17,382 nucleotides of DNA from CAZOWL01 sp964583605 (GTDB lineage: Bacteria > Pseudomonadota > Gammaproteobacteria > Chromatiales > Chromatiaceae), in contig CAZOWL010000090.1 in NCBI GenBank assembly GCA_964583605.1, positions 1-17,382 on the forward strand. Reading direction: 5' to 3'. How positions within the stretch are numbered: position 1 is the stretch's first letter; each line of letters begins with the position of its first letter. Position numbers and translations under genes: made by a program. Below are positions 7,889 through 14,666 of the stretch, one piece after another. The notes beneath the pieces were generated by a model, which was not told where the DNA came from, searched no databases, and worked only from the letters and a program-made list of their open reading frames with translations.

Positions 7889-8233
7889 ATGTCCGATACC
7901 ATTTTCGGGAAGATCGCCAATGGTGAGGCGTCGGCGGACATCGTCTATGCCGACGAGTCGGTCGTCGCCTTCCGCGACGTCAACCCGCAGGCGCCGACCC
8001 ACATCCTGGTGATTCCCCGCAAGCCGATTCGTACACTAAACGACGTACAACCGGAAGACGCCGAGCTGATCGGCCAGTTGTTCTTGGCCGCCGCCAAGGT
8101 CGCGGCCCAGGAAGGGATCGCCGAGAGCGGATATCGCACGGTGATCAACTGCAACGCCGGGGCGGGCCAGACCGTTTTCCATTTGCATCTGCATGTCATC
8201 GGAGGGCGTCCGCTGCAATGGCCGCCGGGATGA
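7889..8233 (+). CDS. hinT: HIT-family purine nucleoside phosphoramidase (HinT-like)
   Basis: Histidine-triad hydrolase of the HinT branch, which cleaves AMP-NH2-type phosphoramidates in vitro; its cellular role is less clear. It is 114 aa, the usual size. It starts MSDTIFGKIANGE and carries the conserved AFRDVNPQAPTHILVIP strand. The triad HLHLHVIGG has histidines at about 98, 100 and 102, and the family C-terminus GGRPLQWPPG is present, so the gene is complete. GAGGAA at 7877-7882 gives a good ribosome site. Its 3' end overlaps minC by 16 bases (or 4 if minC starts at 8230), so the two are probably translated from one transcript. That link to cell division genes comes from arrangement only. 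Confidence 0.93.
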   Translation: MSDTIFGKIANGEASADIVYADESVVAFRDVNPQAPTHILVIPRKPIRTLNDVQPEDAELIGQLFLAAAKVAAQEGIAESGYRTVINCNAGAGQTVFHLHLHVIGGRPLQWPPG

Positions 8234-8976
8234 AGCCAGCCTTCGAGCTGAAATCCGCTGGCTTCACGCTGCCGCTGATTCGACTCCTTGCCGTCGACAC
8301 GGACGCACTGGCGGCCCAGCTCGGGGCCAAGGTCGAGCAAGCCCCGGACTTTTTCCGGAACACGCCGGTCGTGCTTGACCTGAGCGCGGTTGCGGAGGAG
8401 GCCGACGGGGCGCTGCAGCTCCCATCGGTGATCGGGCTCTTGCGCGGCTATGGGATGATTCCGTTCGGGGTACGGGGCGGCAACCCATCGCAGCAGAAGA
8501 CGGCTCGGGCTATGGAGCTGGCGATCCTCGGCGAATCGCGCGTCACGCGTGACAAGCCGTCGGCTGCCCCGAGCTCGGCCCCGCCCCGACGCCCGACGCC
8601 GGCGCCGGAGCCGGAGCCGGAGCCAGCCGCGACCGAGCGGCCCCCGGCGAGCTCGTTCACGATGATCACGCGCCCGATCCGCTCCGGACAGCGGATCCAT
8701 GCGATGGGCGGCGATCTGTCAGTAGTCGGCGCGGTGAGCTCCGGGGCAGAGCTCATGGCGGAGGGGAATATCCATGTCTACGGTGCGCTCCGTGGTCGGG
8801 CGATGGCGGGCATGAACGGTAATCTCGAGGCCCGCATCTTCTGTCAGGCGCTCGAGGCCGAGCTGGTGTCGGTCGCCGGTCACTACCGGGTCAGCGAGAA
8901 CATCCCGGCAGAGCTGCGCGGTGCCGCCGTACAGATCTTCCTCGATGGCCAGCTGCTGCGCATCGAGCCGCTGTGA
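8218..8976 (+). CDS. minC: Septum site-determining protein MinC
   Basis: FtsZ-ring inhibitor recruited to the membrane by MinD. It is 252 aa, somewhat longer than E. coli (231). The N-terminal FtsZ-inhibiting domain (about 5-108) begins AFELKSAGFTLPL. A low-complexity linker (about 112-146) contains a Pro-Glu run encoded by repeated GGAGCC. The C-terminal beta-helix (about 147-252) begins MITRPIRSGQ and contains the RSGQ MinD-contact motif and GNIHVYGALRGRAMAG. ATG at 8218 has GGAGG at 8201-8205, 12 bases upstream; ATG at 8230 would overlap the hinT stop as ATGA. Both are possible and I favour 8218. minD follows after 107 bases. Confidence 0.95.
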   Translation: MAAGMKPAFELKSAGFTLPLIRLLAVDTDALAAQLGAKVEQAPDFFRNTPVVLDLSAVAEEADGALQLPSVIGLLRGYGMIPFGVRGGNPSQQKTARAMELAILGESRVTRDKPSAAPSSAPPRRPTPAPEPEPEPAATERPPASSFTMITRPIRSGQRIHAMGGDLSVVGAVSSGAELMAEGNIHVYGALRGRAMAGMNGNLEARIFCQALEAELVSVAGHYRVSENIPAELRGAAVQIFLDGQLLRIEPL

Positions 8977-9031
8977 CGGGTCACAGGCCTGGGGCCGGCC
9001 AACAGCTCGGCGATAGGCTCTGCCGCCAAGC

Positions 9032-9047
9032 CGGAGCTCGAGCTCCG
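9032..9047. promoter_or_regulatory. 16-base perfect palindrome between minC and minD
   Basis: CGGAGCTCGAGCTCCG is a perfect palindrome 37 bases before the minD start codon and is followed by an AT-rich run (AAATAATTAA, 9056-9065). It could be a protein site or a folded element in the minC-minD spacer. There is no further evidence for either role. Confidence 0.3.
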
Positions 9048-9083
9048 CATTCTCGAAATAATTAACGACAGGAGGGCCATGTC

Positions 9084-9896
9084 TTGGCCAGAATCATCGT
9101 CATCACCTCGGGTAAGGGCGGCGTTGGCAAGACGACGACCGCGGCGGCCTTTGCGATGGGCCTGGCCCAGCGCGGCCTGAAGACGGCGGTCATCGATTTC
9201 GACGTCGGCCTGCGTAACCTCGATCTGATCATGGGGTGCGAGCGGCGCGTCGTCTATGACTTTATCAACGTGATCAATGGCGAGGCCAATCTGAACCAGG
9301 CTCTAATCCGCGATAAGCGCTGCGATCAGCTGTTCATTTTGCCCGCTTCACAGACGCGCGATAAGGACGCTCTGACACAGGAGGGCGTGGGGGCGGTGAT
9401 CGAGGAGTTGTCCAAGAGTCACGACTACATCGTTTGTGACTCGCCGGCCGGGATCGAGCACGGCGCCATGATGGCAATGTATTACGCCGATGATGCGATT
9501 GTCGTCACCAATCCCGAGGTCTCCTCGGTGCGCGACTCGGACCGCATGCTGGGCATCCTGGCGAGCAAGTCGCGCCGCGCGGAGACGAACGATGAGCCGA
9601 TACGCGAGTATCTGCTATTGACCCGCTACACCCCGGAGAGGGTGGCACGCGGTGAGATGTTGAGTGTCGAAGACGTCCAGGAGATCTTGTCGATGGACCT
9701 GCTTGGCGTCATCCCAGAATCACAGGCAGTGCTCAATGCCTCAAACGCGGGGGCGCCGGTGATCCTGGACAAGACCAGTCAGGCGGGCCAGGCCTACGCG
9801 GATATGGTCACGCGTTATCTGGGTGAGAAGGTGCCGCACCGCTTCCTGACGATCGAGAAGAAGGGCTTTCTCAGCCGACTGTTGACGAGAGGGTGA
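9084..9896 (+). CDS. minD: Septum site-determining ATPase MinD
   Basis: Membrane-cycling ParA/Mrp-type ATPase that carries MinC to the poles. It is 270 aa, matching E. coli. The deviant Walker A KGGVGKTT is at 11-18 with signature lysines K11 and K16. VIDFDVGLRNLDLIMGCERR and VCDSPAGIEHGA are family hallmarks. The C-terminal amphipathic membrane-targeting helix is KKGFLSRLLTRG. The start is TTG at 9084, with GGAGG at 9071-9075 eight bases upstream, and the conserved N-terminus begins right there (MARIIVITSGK). An ATG at 9079 lies between the ribosome site and the TTG but is out of frame; it opens a 33-codon overlapping frame ending at 9180. Confidence 0.96.
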   Translation: MARIIVITSGKGGVGKTTTAAAFAMGLAQRGLKTAVIDFDVGLRNLDLIMGCERRVVYDFINVINGEANLNQALIRDKRCDQLFILPASQTRDKDALTQEGVGAVIEELSKSHDYIVCDSPAGIEHGAMMAMYYADDAIVVTNPEVSSVRDSDRMLGILASKSRRAETNDEPIREYLLLTRYTPERVARGEMLSVEDVQEILSMDLLGVIPESQAVLNASNAGAPVILDKTSQAGQAYADMVTRYLGEKVPHRFLTIEKKGFLSRLLTRG

Positions 9897-9901
9897 TCCC
9901 T

Positions 9902-10171
9902 ATGGGTTGGCTCGACTTTTTTCGTGCCCAGCGCTCAAAGGGCAGCGCCGTCGTCGCCAAAGAGCGCCTCCAGATCCTGGTCGCTCACGATCGCGCCGAG
10001 CGACATCGCCCGCCGTACCTGATGAAGATGCAGCGCGACATCTTGGAGGTTGTTCGCAAGTATGTCTCCGTGGACATGGATGCCATCTCGGTCAACTACG
10101 AGCAGGACGATGATCGAGAAGTGCTCGAGGTGAATGTCGTGCTACCGGATCTCTCGGAAGGGCGGGCCTGA
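9902..10171 (+). CDS. minE: Cell division topological specificity factor MinE
   Basis: Stimulates the MinD ATPase and drives Min oscillation, keeping the inhibitor off midcell. It is 89 aa (E. coli 88). The N-terminal membrane/MinD-binding part is MGWLDFFRAQ with the contact helix VVAKERLQILVAHDR. The C-terminal dimer domain is MKMQRDILEVVRKYVSVD through LEVNVVLPD. I chose ATG 9902 because family proteins start LLDFF-like at this point and AGAGGGTG overlapping the minD stop is a good ribosome site. A GTG at 9893 overlapping the minD TGA would add three residues. Only 5 bases separate it from minD, so the pair is co-translated. Confidence 0.95.
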   Translation: MGWLDFFRAQRSKGSAVVAKERLQILVAHDRAERHRPPYLMKMQRDILEVVRKYVSVDMDAISVNYEQDDDREVLEVNVVLPDLSEGRA

Positions 10172-10316
10172 CCGCGATACCTGACCGGCGGGTCGCGCAC
10201 CGGACGGGCGTCGTCTGCCAGGACGGACGATGTGGCGCCGTTCTGGGACTGCCGGTGAGAGGCAGTTGGAGGGAGGTCATGCGCGACACCGGCCCCTGAG
10301 CGGCGCGTCGGCGCGA

Positions 10317-10344
10317 CTTGAAGGCCTTCGATCGTGCCCCAGAT
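10317..10344 (+). promoter_or_regulatory. Sigma-32 (RpoH) heat-shock promoter of clpB
   Basis: CTTGAAG (10317-10323), 13 bases of spacer, then CCCCAGAT (10337-10344). This fits the known RpoH consensus (CTTGAA, 13-15 spacer, CCCCATnT) with one mismatch in the -10. It would start transcription about 30 bases before the clpB ATG. clpB is a classical RpoH gene, so position and sequence agree. Confidence 0.82.
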
Positions 10345-10380
10345 TGGTGCATAACCTTACAGCATGCCGGAGAAAGCACG

Positions 10381-12975
10381 ATGCGGATGGACAAGTTGAC
10401 CAGCAAGTTTCAGATCGCCCTCGCCGACGCGCAGAGTCTGGCGGTGGGGCGCGATCATCAGTTCATCGAGCCGGTGCACCTGATGGTGGCCTTGCTCGAC
10501 CAGCAGGGCGGCACCGTGCGTCACCTGCTCGCCCAGGCCGACGTGAACGTCGACCAACTGCGTTCGCGCCTCGGCGAGGCGCTCGACCGTCTGCCGCGCG
10601 TCGAGGGCGCGAGCGGCGACCTCCATGTGAGCAATGATCTCGGTCGCCTGCTCAACGTCACCGACAAGCTGGCCCAGCAGCGCCAGGACCAGTACATCTC
10701 CTCCGAGCTCTTCGTGCTGGCCGCCGTCGAGGACCGCGGCGAGCTGGGTCAGGCCCTCCGTCAGGCCGGCGGGAGCAAGGGCGCGATCGAGAAGGCGATC
10801 GAGACGATGCGCGGCGGCCAATCGGTCGAGGATCCTAATGCCGAGGAGACACGTCAGGCGCTGCAGAAGTACAGCATCGACCTGACCGAGCGGGCCGAGC
10901 AGGGCAAGCTCGATCCGGTGATCGGCCGAGACGATGAGATTCGGCGCACGATTCAGGTCCTGCAGCGGCGCACGAAGAACAACCCGGTCCTGATCGGCGA
11001 GCCGGGGGTCGGCAAGACTGCAATTGTCGAGGGGCTCGCGCAGCGCATCGTCAACGGCGAGGTGCCGGAAGGTCTCAAGGCGAAACGGCTGCTGGCGTTG
11101 GACATGGCCGCATTGATCGCCGGGGCGAAGTATCGCGGTGAGTTCGAGGAGCGCCTGAAGGCCGTGCTCAATGACATCGCGCGTCAGGAAGGCAACATCA
11201 TCCTCTTCATCGACGAGCTGCACACGATGGTCGGGGCCGGGAAGGCCGAGGGCGCGATCGATGCCGGCAACATGCTCAAGCCGGCGCTCGCCCGCGGCGA
11301 GCTGCATTGCATCGGTGCGACGACGCTCGATGAGTACCGCAAGTATGTCGAGAAGGACGCGGCGCTGGAGCGGCGCTTCCAGAAGGTCCTCGTCAATGAG
11401 CCCAACGTCGAGGACACGATCGCGATCCTGCGTGGTCTGAAGGAGCGCTACGCCGCCCACCATGGGGTCAAGATCACGGATCCGGCGATCATCGCCGCGG
11501 CGACCCTATCACATCGCTACATCACCGACCGCCAGCTCCCGGACAAGGCGATCGACCTCATCGACGAGGCCGCCGCGCACATCAAGGTCGAGATCGACTC
11601 CATGCCCGAGGAGATGGACCGCCTCGATCGGCGCCTGATCCAGCTCAAGATCGAGCGCGAGGCCCTGAAGAAGGAGACCGACGAGGCCTCGAAGAAGCGC
11701 CTCGGCGACCTCGAGGAGGAGATCACGCGGCTGGAGCGCGAATTCTCCGACCTCGACGAGATCTGGAAGGCCGAGAAGGCCGCCGTGCACGGTACGGCCC
11801 ACATCCAGGAGGCGCTCGATCGTGCCCGCGTTGAGCTCGAGACGGCGCGTCGCGCCGGTGACCTGACACGCATGTCCGAGCTGGCCTACGGCCGCATCCC
11901 CGAGCTCGAGAAGCAACTGGCAGCGGCCGATCAGACCGGTCAGGGCGAGACCCGCCTGCTGCGCAGCGAGGTCACGGCCGAGGAGATCGCCGAGATCGTC
12001 TCCAAGTGGACTGGGATCCCGGTCTCGCGGATGCTCGAGGGCGAGCGCGAGAAGCTCCTGCGGATGGAATCGGCGCTGGAGCGGCGGGTGGTCGGTCAGG
12101 ACGAGGCGTTGCGTGCCGTGAGCGACGCGATCCGCCGTTCTCGTGCCGGGCTTGCCGACCCGTCGCGGCCGATCGGCTCCTTTCTGTTCCTGGGGCCAAC
12201 CGGCGTCGGGAAGACCGAGCTCTGCAAGGCGCTGGCCGAGTTCCTCTTCGACACCGAGGAGGCAATGGTCCGGGTCGACATGTCCGAGTTCATGGAGAAA
12301 CATTCGGTCGCTCGCCTGATCGGTGCGCCACCCGGCTATGTTGGCTACGAGGAGGGCGGCTATCTGACCGAGGCGATCCGCCGCCGCCCCTACAGCCTAA
12401 TCCTCCTCGATGAGGTCGAGAAGGCGCACCCGGATGTCTTCAACGTCCTGCTCCAGGTGCTCGACGACGGGCGTCTGACCGATGGCCAGGGGCGCACCGT
12501 CGATTTTCGCAACGCCGTCGTCGTCATGACCTCGAACCTGGGCTCGGACGTCATCCAGCGCCTGGCCGGCGAGGCCAACTATGCGACGATGAAGGAGTCG
12601 GTGATGGAGATCGTGCGCCACGCCTTCCGACCCGAGTTTATCAACCGGCTCGATGAGATCGTCGTCTTCCATCCATTGCAGCCTGAGCAGATCCGCGCCA
12701 TCGCGCGCATCCAGATCGGCTACCTGCAGCGCCGCCTGGCCGATCGCGATATGCGCCTGGAGGTCAGCGATGCGGCCCTCGATCACCTCGGCGAGGCCGG
12801 CTTCGACCCGGTCTACGGGGCGCGACCACTGAAGCGTGCGATCCGCGCTCAGCTCGAGAATCCGCTCGCCCAGGCGATCCTCGCCGGCCGGTTCAGCCCC
12901 GGCGACATCATCGAGGTCGAGGTCGGCAAGGACGGGCTGACCTTCGAGCGGGTGTTGGAGGGTGAGGTGGTCTGA
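10381..12975 (+). CDS. clpB: ATP-dependent disaggregase ClpB (Hsp100)
   Basis: Hexameric AAA+ chaperone that works with DnaK to pull proteins out of aggregates. It is 864 aa (E. coli 857). The N-domain (about 1-150) starts MRMDKLTSKFQIALADAQSL. NBD1 has Walker A GEPGVGKT at 206-213 and Walker B FIDELH with E279, the same numbering as E. coli. The coiled-coil middle domain covers about 410-525. NBD2 has Walker A GPTGVGKT at 605-612, with GAPPGYVGYEEGG and LLDEVEKAHPDVFN after it, and a C-terminal oligomerisation domain (VYGARPLKRAI). ATG 10381 is chosen because homology starts there and GGAGAAA lies 5 bases upstream. The gene is alone, with its own heat-shock promoter and a strong 3' hairpin. 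Confidence 0.98.
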   Translation: MRMDKLTSKFQIALADAQSLAVGRDHQFIEPVHLMVALLDQQGGTVRHLLAQADVNVDQLRSRLGEALDRLPRVEGASGDLHVSNDLGRLLNVTDKLAQQRQDQYISSELFVLAAVEDRGELGQALRQAGGSKGAIEKAIETMRGGQSVEDPNAEETRQALQKYSIDLTERAEQGKLDPVIGRDDEIRRTIQVLQRRTKNNPVLIGEPGVGKTAIVEGLAQRIVNGEVPEGLKAKRLLALDMAALIAGAKYRGEFEERLKAVLNDIARQEGNIILFIDELHTMVGAGKAEGAIDAGNMLKPALARGELHCIGATTLDEYRKYVEKDAALERRFQKVLVNEPNVEDTIAILRGLKERYAAHHGVKITDPAIIAAATLSHRYITDRQLPDKAIDLIDEAAAHIKVEIDSMPEEMDRLDRRLIQLKIEREALKKETDEASKKRLGDLEEEITRLEREFSDLDEIWKAEKAAVHGTAHIQEALDRARVELETARRAGDLTRMSELAYGRIPELEKQLAAADQTGQGETRLLRSEVTAEEIAEIVSKWTGIPVSRMLEGEREKLLRMESALERRVVGQDEALRAVSDAIRRSRAGLADPSRPIGSFLFLGPTGVGKTELCKALAEFLFDTEEAMVRVDMSEFMEKHSVARLIGAPPGYVGYEEGGYLTEAIRRRPYSLILLDEVEKAHPDVFNVLLQVLDDGRLTDGQGRTVDFRNAVVVMTSNLGSDVIQRLAGEANYATMKESVMEIVRHAFRPEFINRLDEIVVFHPLQPEQIRAIARIQIGYLQRRLADRDMRLEVSDAALDHLGEAGFDPVYGARPLKRAIRAQLENPLAQAILAGRFSPGDIIEVEVGKDGLTFERVLEGEVV

Positions 12976-12983
12976 GCTGTGAT

Positions 12984-13006
12984 AGCGCCGGCGAGCCGCC
13001 GGCGCT
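12984..13006 (+). terminator. Perfect hairpin downstream of clpB
   Basis: AGCGCCGGCG-AGC-CGCCGGCGCT is a perfect 10-bp stem with a 3-base loop, 8 bases after the clpB stop. There is no T-run after it (CGCCAAAATG follows), so it may be a U-less terminator or a 3'-end stabiliser. The remaining 13007-13216 before the next gene shows no recognisable gene. Confidence 0.6.
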
Positions 13007-13216
13007 CGCCAAAATGAAGGGCGAGATTGTCGCGTGGTCCGGTCCGAGGTGCCGCCCAGCGTTCTGCAGGCCCAGCGGTTTTCCGGGCTTGGCCTGGCGC
13101 GGTTGCCTCGATCTAGCAGGCCAGCGCGGCGTCTCGGGCGATCGGCACGGCCTTGTCGGGATCGCACTCACCGTGCTGGCGGCGACACGACCGCACACCC
13201 CCGCTCCAGACTTGAG

Positions 13217-13789
13217 ATGAACGAATTCGCTATGACCGAGGTGAGCCATAGGGTCCATTCCTGGTCCCGTGACGAGTTCGAGCACATGGTCGCTGTGGGC
13301 GGCTTCCCTCCCGAGATGCGCGTGGAGCTCCTCGACGGGGAGATCATCGACATCAGTCCGCAGAAGAGCGCCCACGCGACCGCCGTCGATCTCGTCGAGC
13401 AGGCCTTGCGGGTCTGCTTTGGCGCCGGCTTCTACATCCGCGGCCAGAAGCCGCTGGCGCTCGATGCCTACTCCGAGCCCGAGCCGGACGTCGCCGTGAT
13501 CCGCGGTCGCATTCGCGATTATGTCGACCACCATCCGCGCACGGCCGAGCTCATCGTCGAGGTCGCCGATAGCACGCTCAGGTACGATCGGGAACGGAAG
13601 GCCTCCGTGTATGCACGAAACGGCATCGCCGAGTACTGGATCCTGAACCTTCCCGATCGAACGCTCGAGATGCATCGCGACCCTGCCGGTGGCCTCTACA
13701 GGCAGCGCGTTGCGCTCCACGAGGGGCAAACCATCTCACCGTTAGCTGCGCCCGAGTGCTGCGTGGTGGTGACAGATCTGTTGCCTTAA
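13217..13789 (+). CDS. Uma2-family protein (DUF820, restriction-endonuclease-like fold)
   Basis: This 190 aa protein belongs to the Uma2/DUF820 family, which has a PD-(D/E)XK nuclease-like fold; no substrate is established, and copies often sit in mobile or accessory DNA. Seen here: the N-terminal RVELLDGEIIDISP, the SEPEPDVAVIRG motif (candidate catalytic Asp91), AELIVEVADST (Glu115), then YDRERKASVYARNGIAEYWI with Lys128, the usual order of Uma2 active-site residues. All are present, so it may be active. The start could be ATG 13217 or ATG 13232 (MTEVSHRV); neither has a good ribosome site. The frame is open upstream to 13034, but those residues are not family-like. Its stop overlaps the stop of the recombinase remnant on the other strand. 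Confidence 0.88.
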   Translation: MNEFAMTEVSHRVHSWSRDEFEHMVAVGGFPPEMRVELLDGEIIDISPQKSAHATAVDLVEQALRVCFGAGFYIRGQKPLALDAYSEPEPDVAVIRGRIRDYVDHHPRTAELIVEVADSTLRYDRERKASVYARNGIAEYWILNLPDRTLEMHRDPAGGLYRQRVALHEGQTISPLAAPECCVVVTDLLP

Positions 13790-13950
13790 GGATTTGCCGG
13801 CGCAGGGTTCCGTATCAAGATCTTTTCCGCTGTTGCTATCGCTGTTACCCCCAGCGCATCCAGGTGGCTCTTCACGCCTTGCCCGCCGCGATTCGGCACG
13901 TGGGTGTAGCTCATCATTGTCGAGGTCGAGACATCCGAACGACCAAGCAG
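13786..13950 (-). pseudogene. C-terminal remnant of a tyrosine recombinase (integron-integrase-like)
   Basis: Minus-strand translation gives LLGRSDVSTSTMMSYTHVPN then RGGQGVKSHLDALGV. This matches the end of IntI/XerD-type recombinases (ELLGHxDVSTTMIYTHVLNRGGxGVxSPLD), including the catalytic Tyr in SYTHV. A two-codon insertion disrupts VSTTMIYTHV. The catalytic Arg-Lys-His-Arg box upstream is absent, because at about 13950 the sequence switches to an IS91-type transposase in another frame. About 54 codons remain. The TAA stop (13786-13788) overlaps the Uma2 stop. It cannot be functional. Confidence 0.72.
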
Positions 13951-14178
13951 CGCAAGGCTACCGATTCGCCGTCGAAGTCGACGGGGCGCACATCGCTCAG
14001 GGCGATGCGACGGCTGTAGCGCCCGAGGTAATCGACAACCGTCTCGGTGTGGGTCAGACAGGGCTTGGAGTAGAGCTCCCAGTCGTGGGCCATCAGGTCA
14101 TCGAGCGCCCGATCGATCTCCGCGGGATCGAGCCGTTCTCAGCGACCCTCTTGCATGGCGCCGAGCAGGCGGCTGAGC
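13951..14178 (-). pseudogene. Internal fragment of an IS91-family (Y2) transposase
   Basis: Minus-strand translation reads LSRLLGAMQEGR, an in-frame TGA (14139-14141), then ERLDPAEIDRALDDLMAHDW, ELYSKPCLTHTETVVDYLGR, YSRRIALSDVRPVDFDGESV. The segments YSKP and YLGRYxHRIAxS are typical of IS91-type rolling-circle transposases and include one of the two catalytic-tyrosine contexts. About 75 codons remain, with a premature stop, no N-terminus and a broken 3' side that runs into the recombinase fragment. It is a dead remnant. Confidence 0.7.
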
Positions 14179-14179
14179 A

Positions 14180-14236
14180 TAAACAAATCTGTCCCGTTTT
14201 CCGCACCACTTAAACAAATCTGTCCCGTTTTCCGCA
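14180..14236. repeat. 26-base unit repeated twice in tandem (period 31)
   Basis: TAAACAAATCTGTCCCGTTT followed by TCCGCA occurs at 14180-14205 and 14211-14236, identical in both, with CCACT between. An inverted, imperfect version of its core (GAAAACCGGGACAGA) is at 14331-14345. Copies abutting a dead transposase suggest transposon end sequences, but I cannot name the element. Confidence 0.85.
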
Positions 14237-14244
14237 ACGGTGAT

Positions 14245-14307
14245 GTTGGGTGACCGCAGTCAACCGAATCACTCGTTCCTCCGCGACACCGCGGGCGGTC
14301 ACCCAAC
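14245..14307. repeat. Short palindromic element with 13-base perfect inverted ends
   Basis: GTTGGGTGACCGC (14245-14257) and GCGGTCACCCAAC (14295-14307) are perfect inverted repeats bounding 63 bases. The right end recurs at 15235-15246 (GCGGTCACCCAA), where TTGGGTG (15206-15212) faces it. This looks like a REP- or MITE-like family with members of about 40-63 bases. The stretch holds no gene. Confidence 0.7.
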
Positions 14308-14347
14308 TCGCGACCGATCCCTTCAGGCGGGAAAACCGGGACAGACC

Positions 14348-14433
14348 AGGGCCGTAGGGCCGTAGCGCATCCCGCCATCTGCGGCGTCTTCCGAAGGCGG
14401 GATGCGCTGACGCTTTCCCGCCCTACTCGGGCT
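14348..14433. repeat. GGGCCGTA-type repeat, long copy with internal hairpin
   Basis: Starts AGGGCCGTAGGGCCGTAG and ends CTGACGCTTTCCCGCCCTAC then TCGGGCT; both ends recur at 14606-14660. In between it carries a perfect 13-bp hairpin, AGCGCATCCCGCC (14364-14376) with GGCGGGATGCGCT (14396-14408), which the other copy lacks. Confidence 0.75.
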
Positions 14434-14457
14434 GAAGACTGGGTACGGACGCTCGCC

Positions 14458-14478
14458 GGTCACGAAACCCACCGAACC
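14458..14478. repeat. 21-base direct repeat, copy 1 (GGTCACGAAACCCACCGAAC + C)
   Basis: Identical to 14872-14892. Its core is also present inverted at 14567-14578 (TCGGTGGGTTTCG) in front of CTTCGCTCTACCCAC. This resembles the GTGGGTAGAGCGAAGCGAAACCCAC intergenic repeats familiar from many proteobacterial genomes; that resemblance is from memory. Confidence 0.75.
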
Positions 14479-14499
14479 AACGCTCGAACGCTCGATCTT

Positions 14500-14560
14500 T
14501 GAACGCCCTCGTACAACCGGGGGCGTTTTTGGTTGGGCGCGAATCGGAAACGTCGGCGCG
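14500..14560 (+). terminator. Terminator-bearing 61-base repeat, copy A
   Basis: AACGCCCTCG (14502-14511), loop TACAAC, CGGGGGCGTT (14518-14527), then TTT: a 10-bp stem with one T-G pair and a short T-run, a plausible rho-independent terminator on the plus strand. The whole 61 bases recur at 15173-15233 with 53 identical positions, including GGTTGGG and GAATCGGAAAC downstream of the stem. No intact gene precedes it, so it has probably been carried with a repeat. Confidence 0.65.
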
Positions 14561-14605
14561 TGGGATCGGTGGGTTTCGCTTCGCTCTACCCACTACGTGA
14601 TGCCG

Positions 14606-14660
14606 AGGGCCGTAGGGCCGTAGCCATCTGCGGCTGACGCTTTCCCGCCCTACTCGGGCT
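14606..14660. repeat. GGGCCGTA-type repeat, short copy
   Basis: Shares the 5' tandem GGGCCGTA and the 3' part CTGACGCTTTCCCGCCCTAC with 14348-14433. It lacks both arms of the 13-bp hairpin, leaving only CCATCTGCGG between. It runs straight into the V-ATPase fragment at 14667. Confidence 0.75.
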
Positions 14661-14666
14661 TTATCC

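Noticed and set aside
10357..11463. Long minus-strand open frame inside clpB (about 368 codons)
   Set aside because: It is a shadow of the clpB codon pattern in GC-rich DNA; the clpB frame is conserved along its whole length.
13034..13216. In-frame upstream extension of the Uma2 gene
   Set aside because: The extra residues are Arg/Pro/Ser-rich and unlike the family, whose homology begins at the 13217 or 13232 ATG.
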